A stretch of DNA of 64,000 bases from CAWIUB01 sp963839175 (lineage in GTDB: Bacteria; Actinomycetota; Actinomycetes; Mycobacteriales; Jatrophihabitantaceae). A program made the position numbers and the translations under genes. Location: NCBI GenBank assembly GCA_963839175.1, contig CAWIUB010000003.1, positions 14,672 through 78,671 of the forward strand. The letters are read 5' to 3'. Positions 44,439 through 52,500 of this stretch are shown in pieces (positions within the stretch are counted from its first letter, which is position 1; every line of letters starts with the position of its first letter). Under the pieces are notes generated by a model. That model was not told where the DNA came from, did not search any database, and saw nothing but the letters and a program-made list of their open reading frames with translations.

Positions 44439-45107
44439 TCAGGTGTGTGGGTCGCCTTCTGGGAGCAGGGCGGCGATCAGCGCGTCGCCGATGAAGGCCC
44501 CGTACCGGTTGACGGGCCAGCCGGATTTGATCACCAGAAGTTCGTAGAGCTCGGTGGAGCTGTAGGCCCAGAGGATGTCGGTGGCCTGGGCGAGGGTGAT
44601 GCCGGGCCGCAGCCAGCCACGCTCGTGCAGGCGCCGGGCGTTGTGCCGCATGCGGGTGCGGCGTTGGTTGTCGGCTTCGGCGAGCAAGCCGGCCATCTCC
44701 GGGTCGGCGGCAGATGCCTCGCGGATGAGCAGCATGATCGGCGCGACCTGGGGTGAGACCTCGGTGGTGAACCGTCCCCAACCGCGCAGCACGCGAACCG
44801 GGTCGGTTTCGGTTGAGCTGAGCTGGTCCGAGCGCACCGGGGCGGGGATGGGGCCGCGTCCGGCGAGGCCGCGCTGCCAGAGCGAGCGGACGAGTCCGGA
44901 CTTGCCGCCGAAGCTCTTGTAGATGGTGTCCACGGACGTGCCGGCCCGCTCGGCAATGCGGGCAACCGTGGTGGCCGCGTAGCCGTACTCGAGGAGTTGC
45001 TCGCGCGCGGCGTCGAGGATCGCCTCGCGGGTTCGCCGTGCCTGTTCGCGGCGGCGGGTGGTGTCGTAACGCCGGGTGGTCTTGACTTCGCCCATATTCC
45101 GTTCCAT
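44439..45107 (-). CDS. TetR-family transcriptional regulator
   Basis: 222 residues. The N-terminal helix-turn-helix is canonical: RTREAILDAAREQLLEYGYA, ATTVARIAERAGTSVDTIYK, SFGGKSGLVRSLW (about residues 24-75). The C-terminal ligand-binding domain contains VAPIMLLIREASAADPEMAG and ITLAQATDILWAYSSTELYE. Divergent from the SnoaL/NmrA operon with only 50 bases between the starts, so it almost certainly represses that operon and itself, with release by an unknown ligand. Confidence 0.93.
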   Translation of the reverse strand: MERNMGEVKTTRRYDTTRRREQARRTREAILDAAREQLLEYGYAATTVARIAERAGTSVDTIYKSFGGKSGLVRSLWQRGLAGRGPIPAPVRSDQLSSTETDPVRVLRGWGRFTTEVSPQVAPIMLLIREASAADPEMAGLLAEADNQRRTRMRHNARRLHERGWLRPGITLAQATDILWAYSSTELYELLVIKSGWPVNRYGAFIGDALIAALLPEGDPHT

Positions 45108-45157
45108 GCTTCTGGATTGAATTCATTTCGACCGTATCAGGTTGGAGGTGATCGGCC
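45108..45157. promoter_or_regulatory. Divergent promoter/operator between TetR and the SnoaL-like gene
   Basis: Fifty bases separate the two starts. The segment is AT-richer than its surroundings and contains TTGAATTCATTTCGA around 45116-45130 and a strong GGAGGTGAT ribosome-binding site for the plus-strand gene. TetR repressors usually bind a palindrome in such a gap; no clean long palindrome is visible. Confidence 0.5.
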
Positions 45158-45574
45158 GTGACCGACGCGCTCGCGGTCATCGATCGGCTGGTCGCGGCGA
45201 CCAACGCGCACGATCTCGACGGCATCGTCGACTGCTGCGCGGCCGACTACGTCAACCAGACCCCGGCGCACCCGCCGCGCGGGTTCACCGGGCGGGAGCA
45301 GGTGCGGCGCAACTGGGCGGCGATCCTGGCCGGTGTCCCGGACCTGCGGGCGCGGGTGATCGCTGCGGCCGTGCACGGCGACCAGGTGTGGACCGAGTGG
45401 GAGATGCGCGGCACCCGCCGGGACGGGGCGCCGCACGCGATGGCCGGCGTGGTCATCTTCACCGTCGACGATGACCACATCGCGGCTGCCCGGTTCTACC
45501 TCGAGCCGGTCGAGTCGACCAGCGGAGACGTCAACGCGGCGGTCGATCGCATGACGGCCGGACCGGCGTCGTGA
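45158..45574 (+). CDS. SnoaL/NTF2-like small protein
   Basis: 138 residues from the GTG at 45158 with GGAGGTGAT upstream. The SnoaL-like cone fold signature is present: AVIDRLVAATNAHDLDGIVD, CCAADYVNQTP, FTGREQVRRNWAAILAGVPD and DQVWTEWEMRGTRRDGAPHA. Members include polyketide cyclases and small isomerases or scaffold proteins. Coupled to the NmrA-like gene by a GTGA overlap and probably controlled by the divergent TetR. Confidence 0.85.
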   Translation: MTDALAVIDRLVAATNAHDLDGIVDCCAADYVNQTPAHPPRGFTGREQVRRNWAAILAGVPDLRARVIAAAVHGDQVWTEWEMRGTRRDGAPHAMAGVVIFTVDDDHIAAARFYLEPVESTSGDVNAAVDRMTAGPAS

Positions 45575-46608
45575 TCCTCATCGCCGGCGGAACCGGCACG
45601 CTCGGCCGGGAACTGGTCACCCGGCTCACCGGCGCCGATCAACCCGTTCGAGTGCTGACCCGCGACCCGGCGCGCGCCGCCGGCATGAGTGCCGAGATCG
45701 CGATCGGGGACGTGCGCGACCCGGCGACCCTGCCCGCGGCGATGCGCGGCTGCGCCGCCGTGGTCTCCGCCGTGCATGGGTTCCTCGGCGGACGCGGGGC
45801 CGGCCCGGCCGCGATCGACGAGCACGGCAACGCGCACCTGATCCACGCCGCCGGACGCGCTGGCGTCCAACACTTCGTCCTGCTCTCCGTACTCGGCGCA
45901 CGTGCGGACCACCCGATGTCGCTGCACCGCGCCAAGCACGCCGCCGAGCAGCACCTGCACGCCAGCAACCTGACCTGGACGGTGCTGCGGCCCTCGGCGT
46001 ACCTGGAGACCTGGGCCGGTGTCATCGGCGCCAAACTCGTCACCGGCGGTCCCGGCCTGGTGTTCGGCCGCGGCGCCAACCCGATCAACTTCGTCTCCGT
46101 CCGAGACGTGGCAGCGATCGCCGAACGCGCGATCACCGACCCCACGCTGCACGGACAAACAATCGATCTCCCAGGACCGGACAACCTGACCATGACCCAA
46201 TTCGCCGAACTGCTCGCCTCCACCAAGATCCGGCGCATTCCCCGCGGGGTACTTCGTGCCATGAGCGTGACCACCGCACCACTCGCACCCGCCTTCGCCC
46301 GCCAAGCCGCGGCCGCTGTGTTCATGGACGCCACCGACATGGCCGCAGACCCCACACCCATACAAGCCCGCTTCCCCGACATCGGCTGGCACCACGCACA
46401 GGCGCTCATCGGCGAGCATCGCCACTCGCCTAGCCACAGCCACCCGATCGCAAAGACCGCTTCCGAGAAGGGAGACTCCGATGAAGCGGACAATCGTCGC
46501 TATCTCGTTGCTCGTCCTCGTCCCCGCCGTGCCCGCGGAAGCCGCACCCAACCCCAATCCGGTGGCTCCGGCGCACACCGGAACGGCCTGCGTCAACGTG
46601 CTCGCTAA
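45571..46608 (+). CDS. NmrA-like NAD(P)-binding SDR protein
   Basis: 345 residues as read. Atypical SDR motif ILIAGGTGTLGRELVTRLTG (TGxxGxxG type) at residues 2-21, GDVRDPATLPAAMRGCAAVV, NAHLIHAAGRAGVQHFVLLS and YLETWAGVIGAKLVTGGPGL. No catalytic YxxxK pair is evident, as in NmrA/quinone oxidoreductase-2-like proteins. The natural protein probably ends near residue 290-300; the last 40 residues overlap, out of frame, the secreted-peptide gene at 46481 and look non-native, which suggests a lost stop codon. Confidence 0.82.
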   Translation: MILIAGGTGTLGRELVTRLTGADQPVRVLTRDPARAAGMSAEIAIGDVRDPATLPAAMRGCAAVVSAVHGFLGGRGAGPAAIDEHGNAHLIHAAGRAGVQHFVLLSVLGARADHPMSLHRAKHAAEQHLHASNLTWTVLRPSAYLETWAGVIGAKLVTGGPGLVFGRGANPINFVSVRDVAAIAERAITDPTLHGQTIDLPGPDNLTMTQFAELLASTKIRRIPRGVLRAMSVTTAPLAPAFARQAAAAVFMDATDMAADPTPIQARFPDIGWHHAQALIGEHRHSPSHSHPIAKTASEKGDSDEADNRRYLVARPRPRRARGSRTQPQSGGSGAHRNGLRQRAR

Positions 46609-46699
46609 CAACCCGCAAGCCGGTCCCGACCCGCACAGCGCACCGCCCGCCCAGCAGAACCTCTTCGAAGTCGGTGCCACCTTCTGCGGCATCTCCTGA
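46481..46699 (+). CDS. Small secreted protein
   Basis: 72 residues from the ATG at 46481, with AAGGGAGA upstream. An obvious signal peptide (MKRTIVAISLLVLVPAVPAE, cleavage near AEAA) precedes a short mature part rich in Pro/Asn with two cysteines (GTACVNVLANNPQAGP and ATFCGIS), probably disulfide-linked. Overlaps the 3' end of the SDR frame by 128 bases. No family recognised. Confidence 0.65.
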   Translation: MKRTIVAISLLVLVPAVPAEAAPNPNPVAPAHTGTACVNVLANNPQAGPDPHSAPPAQQNLFEVGATFCGIS

Positions 46700-47845
46700 C
46701 CTCGGCCGGCCCAGCCGCGGATCCCGCGAGGCAGACCCATCCCGGACGTCACGTCGTCTCCCGCCGGGTCATCTCCGCAACGCTTTGGGATTGCGCCCGT
46801 CAACGTCGTGTTTGATCTTCGTCCCGACCGCGCGCTAGCAGCACGCTCGCCCCGCACAGAACGTTCACGCATCACCCGACAATCAAGCCGAGCCGACCGC
46901 GCGCGAATCGGCGTTCGCGCGCGGCCTCAGCTGCCTGCCGGCATGCGGAGTCCCCGTGTGCGACAGGCCTGCCCCGGCTCCTGGTTTGTTCCGGCTGTCC
47001 GCAGCCACTACAAGGTTCATGAACATACGGAGGTTGACTGCCAAGTGGTTGCGGAACCGAGGAAATCGGCACCGGATCGGAGCCGTGCAAGCGCAACAGC
47101 TCGTCCGGATCCGAGCTGGCTTATCCTCGGCTTCAGGTTCGACCTCGATCGGCCAACCGGTGCGCTCGGGAATCCGGTCTGCCGCCGTGCGGGCGGCATC
47201 CTGCCCGACCGACAAAGCGGGGTACCGCGAACCGGCCGGCACGTCGTCGTGCACCGCGTCGGTGGTGACGATGCTCGCAACCCCGGCGCCGTCACGTAGG
47301 GAACCGCCCGAAATTAGGCGCCAGCGCGAGTGCTTGACCACCACGACCACCTCGTCGGCCGTCGAGGCAACATCGTTCCCGACTTATCAACTTCGCCAAG
47401 TGTCCACCGTGGACGGTCCGTCAGCGCGGTCGCTTGATCGCAGACACTATCCAAATGACTGAGCCGGTCCTCTGTGGGGCGCCGCGGCCTTGCTGATACG
47501 GGGATGAGTTCGACGTGGTCCCGGCGGCTTGCGCGAGCGCGTGAAGATCGCCGGGGTCGGCGGTGAGGACGTCGTGCCCGCCGGCTCAATCGGCTCGCGC
47601 GGCGGCTGCATGGTTCGCGGCTCGCTGGCGCCCGTGCCCGGCCCAGGACTCCCGAATGTGTGGACGTCGCATCACTGGCAAAGCCCAGGCGACGGTGATG
47701 CCGCGCTGGCTTGCGTAAGAGCGCCACCGACCTCCGGGCAGGATTCACCGGGCGGTTCAGGCCGGCACAGCGCAAATATGTTCGCCGTAGGTCACTTCAA
47801 GCGGGAAGGGCACGGCATAGGCCGGGACCGCCTTATCGTTGCGGC
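46700..47845. other. Gene-poor region (1.15 kb)
   Basis: No frame on either strand has a recognisable motif. A minus-strand frame at about 46883-47350 has a fairly natural composition in its first half (SIVTTDAVHDDVPAGSRYPA, EVEPEAEDKP) and might be a decayed gene, but has no ribosome-binding site or family match. Codon-position GC bias is weak compared with neighbours. Probably a graveyard between cargo genes and the conjugative region. Confidence 0.45.
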
Positions 47846-48358
47846 GTGGTGTTCGACGACCGCTCCGAGGCACGCGTCGCGCGTGTTCTGGTCTTTGTCC
47901 AGGTTGGCCTGCTCGGCGCTCAGGCGCTGCTGCGCCGGCGGCAACACTGGCCGACGCCGACAGGACTGCGGGTCGCTGCGGGGCTCGCGGGCGCAGCAGG
48001 GGTCGCCGTGCTGGCCGGCGCGGGACTGTCGCTCGGACGCGGCCTGACAGCGAGCCCGCTCCCCAACGCGCGTGCTGAGCTGTGCACCGATGGCCTCTAC
48101 CGCCACGTACGGCACCCGATCTACAGCGCCGTGATCCTCCTGTCCGTGGCCCGGACGGTCGCCTCGGGTGACGTACGGCAGGCAGCGGTAACTGTCGCTT
48201 TGGGATCGCTGCTCTACGGCAAGAGCAGCTTCGAGGAGCGGGCGCTGGCCCGGCGATTCCCTGACTACCCCGCTTATGCAGCGCGCACGCCGCGATTCGT
48301 CCCCCGCATGCCTGTCGCGCCCCACGGCGCAGCAGCGCCGCCGGCCGACAGCCCGTGA
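47846..48358 (+). CDS. Isoprenylcysteine carboxyl methyltransferase (ICMT)-like membrane protein
   Basis: 170 residues from the GTG at 47846. Two to four membrane spans (GLRVAAGLAGAAGVAVLAGA, IYSAVILLSVARTVAS) precede the PEMT/ICMT C-terminal signature: LYRHVRHPIYSAVILL, with the SAM-contacting RHP, and SFEERALARRFPDYPAYAAR for the conserved E and YxxY region. Such proteins methylate lipids or small hydrophobic acceptors in the membrane; the acceptor is unknown. Convergent with the decayed DNA methyltransferase. Confidence 0.8.
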   Translation: MVFDDRSEARVARVLVFVQVGLLGAQALLRRRQHWPTPTGLRVAAGLAGAAGVAVLAGAGLSLGRGLTASPLPNARAELCTDGLYRHVRHPIYSAVILLSVARTVASGDVRQAAVTVALGSLLYGKSSFEERALARRFPDYPAYAARTPRFVPRMPVAPHGAAAPPADSP

Positions 48359-48502
48359 CCGCGCCGTCGGCTTTCACGCGCGGCGACCCCCGGATCTCGT
48401 CGCCGGAGAATGGCATCCGGACCGGTGGCACGCTAACGTCGATGGCTCCCGCCAGCAGCGGGACCAGTCCCACGATCGCGAGGATCCACCCCACCCCGGC
48501 GT

Positions 48503-49534
48503 TCAACACCGGGTCATCGTCGATCGCTGCGATCGCCTCGTCGTGATAGGTGGCGCTGAGGTCGACGCCGATGAAGCGCCGGCCGAGCGCGAGCGCCGCC
48601 GCGGCGGCGGTGCCCGATCCGCTGAACGGGTCGAGCACGACCCCGCCGGGTGGGCAGCCCGCGGCGATGCGGCGGGGCTGGGATCTCGAGCGTGTACTTC
48701 GCTGAGTGGATCGTGCTCAGGCTGTTGGTGCCAGTGCCCACACATCGCCGGGGTTGGCGCCGTCTGTACGCACTGGGCGCAGCGGATCGTGGCGTCGACG
48801 CGGGTCTCGGCGGCGGGTGTGGCGCGCAGTGGGGTGAGGTCAAACCAGTACCGCGCGGAGCGGGTGAACAGGAACAGGTGCTCGTGGCGGTTGGTGAACC
48901 GGTCCTCGACGGGGTGCGGGATCGCGTTGGTCTTGTTCCAGATGATGTCGTTGCGCAGCAACCACCGCTGCTCGATCAGGGCCAGCGCCACGGGATGCCG
49001 AGCAGGCTCTTGTACGGCGCGGTGGCGATGGTGTTTCGGCGGCGCGGAATGAGTTCGGCGTGGTCGGCCCGCCCGGACCGGCCGACTGAGTCGCCGGCGT
49101 TCGCGCGGCCGGAGTAGGAGTCGCAGAGGTTGAGCCAGAGGGTGCCGTCCGGGCGCAGCACCCGGCGTGCTTCGGCCAGGATCGCGAGCAGCCGCGTGAG
49201 GTAGGCATCGACTGTCGGCTCAAGTCCGAGCTGGTCGGGGTGCTGGTAGTCGCGCAGGTTGAAGAACGGCGGCGAGGTCACGATGCAGTGCACCCACTCA
49301 TCGGGCAGTCCATGCAAGACGGTGCCGGCGTCGCCCAGGTAGAGGGCGGCGAGGTCGGTGGCCCAGTACGGCTGCGGCGGTGAGGTTGCGTGGCGATCCG
49401 GATCGCAGCCGGTAGGCGCGCTGCCGGCAGGCCGGCGAGCAGTACCGGCTCGGACGACCGGTCGTGGGTGGGGGCAGCATCGTCGCGCAACTGCCGCACG
49501 GTCGCCCGTCGGCGGGGTTGTTCCGTAACGCCAT
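48503..49534 (-). pseudogene. DNA methyltransferase (N4/N6-type), multiply frameshifted
   Basis: Minus-strand pieces from the ATG at 49534 join into one DNA modification methylase. A zinc-ribbon-like N-terminus (PCGSCATMLPPP, RYCSPACRQRAYRLR) is followed in another frame by LYLGDAGTVLHGLPDEWVHC, IVTSPPFFNLRDYQHPDQLG (catalytic SPPF) and ILAEARRVLRPDGTLWLNLC to about 48990; the next frame has LIEQRWLLRNDIIWNKTNAI and EHLFLFTRSARYWFDLTPLR; the last has LDPFSGSGTAAAAALALGRR (SAM motif I). The order SPPF before FxGxG indicates a beta-class enzyme. At least three shifts and missing target-recognition sequence show real decay. Confidence 0.72.
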
Positions 49535-49594
49535 GGTGGGTATCCAAACTGGTTTCGTGACGCGGCCGGGGTGCCGCGCCGACGGGCCGCTGGG

Positions 49595-52500
49595 TCAGCG
49601 CCGCGGCCCGGTCGGCCGGTCTTGGGTGGGTCCGGGACCTGGTGGCGGTTCGGGCCGGGTTTGACGGGTCGGGGTGACGTCAAGCTGCCGGTCGTAGCTG
49701 GCGGGTTCGATGTCGCGGGCGGCGATGACACGGTATTGCAGTTCCTGCGCGGCGCGGCGCTCCGGGAGTGGGCCACCTTCGGCGAGCAGTCGGGGCAGCT
49801 CGGTCTCGATGTCCATGCCTTCGGCGGCGGCCCGGTCCAGGGTTGCGGCGAGAGCGAGCCATCCGTTGTCGCGCGTCAGTCGCGGATCGATGCTGTCCAC
49901 GACGGCGCGCCACCGGTCCTCTGGTCGTTTCTGTTCAGGCCCGCTGGTGTCCTCGGTGGTGTCCGAACCGCTCGCACCGTTCTTGGCCGCCTGCCGGAGT
50001 CGCTGGCGGACGGATTCGTCGGCGGCAGCGCTGGCCGCCGCGTCGGCGGCGCGGCTGGTGGTCGGGGCGGACTCGGATACCTCGTTGATCAGGCGGTACT
50101 GGACGTCTCGGGCGGCCCGCTGTTCGGGCAGCGGCTGCTGAGCGACGAGCGCAGGCAGCTCGCTGGCAATGTCGTAGCCGGCGTCGTGTGCCCGCTGAAT
50201 GGTCTCGGCGAGCATCGGCCAGTCCGGGCCGGTGATCAGCTCGGCGGCGATGCTGGCGACCAGCGGCGCCCACTGCTGGGTCGGCGCTGGCGGCGGTGTC
50301 GCTGGCGGTGCCGGGAGCGGGTGCGGTGAGCTGCCCGCGCCGACCGCCGCGGCGGGGATCAGGGCGCGGGGCTGCGCGGTGTCGCGGATGGACCCGATGC
50401 GCTGGTGTGCGAGCCCTCGTGGGTCGTTGGTCCAGGCTTGGCCGGCGTCGATGACCGCGAAATGCACCGCCCCCGGTGCGGCGTCGAGCAGGCTGCTGAC
50501 GTAGTCGATTTGGTCCAGCCATTGGTCCGGCGGCAATGCGCCGATTACCTCGGCCGCGGTGCGGGTGGCGGTGACGTGCCCTTCGGCGGTGTGCAGCTGA
50601 TCGGATATGGCGTGGATGCGCTCGTCGATTAGGGTGCGGGCGAGCGGCTGGGACTCGGCCAGCAGTTGCTGCACCGCGGCGGGGCCGCCGTTCTCGAGGA
50701 TCTTTGCGGGGTCGAGGCCATCGGTCATGAGGACGTGGCCGGGGTTGTCGCCGCGGGCGGTGAGCTGCCAGTAGGCGCGTTGCGCTGCTTTCCATCCGGC
50801 CTTGTCCGCATCGGTGGCGACGAGCACGCCGGGCTTGCCATCGCCGATGTAGGGCAATAGCTGCGCGGCCTGCCGGTCGGTGAACGCGGTGCCCAGCGGT
50901 GCGACACCGACATGGGTACCGGTCGAGCCGAGGGTGATCGCGAGCGCGTCGACGGGACCTTCGACGAGGACCGGGGTGGCGCCAGCGGCGAGCGCGGCGC
51001 GGCCTTCGTGCAGCCCGGACAGTTGCGCGCCCTTGTCGAACAGGTCGGTCTGGCCGGTGTTGAGGTACTTAGGTCCAGCCTTCGCCACTGCCCCGTCGTC
51101 GCCGCCATGGGTGGGGTTACGGCGTCCGATGAAGCCGTGGATCTGTCCGTCCGTCCCGTGGATGGGGAACATCAGGCGGTCGCGGAACTGGTCGATGATC
51201 CGGCCGGTGGAGGCCATCCGCCCGAGGCCGGCGGCGAGGATTTCCTGATCCGTCGCGCCGAGGCGTTGCAGGTGCCGGGTGAGGTTGGTCCAGCTGGCGG
51301 GCGCGTAGCCGGGGGTGAACCGGTCATCGCCAGCCAGGTCGGTGCCCAGCCTGGAATGCAGGTAGTCCGGTCCCCAGGATCGGTGGTAATTGCTGGCGAA
51401 GAAGTCCGCCGCGTGGTCGTTGAGTTCGATCAGGCGTGCCTTCGGCACCGCCGCGGTGGCCCACTTGTGCTCCTCCATGTGCGGCGCCCACAACTCATCC
51501 TCGGTCGGCTGCAGCGGCCCCCGCAGCAGCTGCGCGCGGTACACCGCGCCGTCCAGCTGCACAGCCGCGAGCTCGGCGGGCGCCACCACCTCGTCCGCGA
51601 TCGCCGACACCATCGCCTCGATGTCGTCCGGCGGTGGAGCGTCGTAGTCGGGGTCGAACGGGATTCCCTTGTCGTAGACCGCGGCGGGGCTGGCCGGATC
51701 GGCGGTGAGGTCGAGCATGTGCATGTCGTCCGGGGGGGCGAGCTCAGCCTCGTACGGGTCCACGGGTGCGGCGTCGTAGTCCAGTGGCTCGGGGTCGGTG
51801 AGCGCGGCGATCCGCCAGACGAGCGCGGCGGCGAACTCCCCATCGGCGATGCCGCCGGTCGCGGTGGGGACGGCGAGGGTGAGCTCGATCGCGGTGCTGA
51901 GCAGCTGCTCGGGGGTCCACTCGGTGCGCGGTGCGCCGTTGACGGCGGCCACCAGCGCGGGCCAGGCAGGGTCGGCCAGGACCCGGTCGGCACGGGCCGT
52001 GCCGAGCTTGTCGACGAGGACGGGTGTCCAGGACGGGCGCAGCGTGGAGGCGCCGGAACCCGTGGTCGCGGCGGTGGCGGCAGGGGACAGGTGGCGCGAG
52101 AGCCGCCACCACATGGCGGCGGCGGGCTGCTCGTCAGGCAGGGAATGCTCGGCGGCGACCGCGGTGAGCATGCCGCGCACGTCGATGCCGGCGCGGTCGA
52201 TGGCCGCGATCCTGTCGGCCAGTTCTGGCCAGTACGGGTCGGCGACGATGCGCTCGTCGAGCTGGCGGACCAGCGGCGCCCATGCTCCGGCGGCCTGGTC
52301 GGGGGCGCCGAGAACGGTCTTGGCGCGGGCGTCGAGGTCGTCCTGGTAGCGCATCGCGGCCGCGGCGAGCTGCGATCCGCCGGTCGGGCGGCGGTCGTGG
52401 ATGGCGATGCCATTGACGGCCCGCCACACGGCCAGATCGGCGCGCACCGCGTCGTGGGCAGGGTCGAGCAGTCGGGTGGCCCACGACGGCGCGGTCGTCG

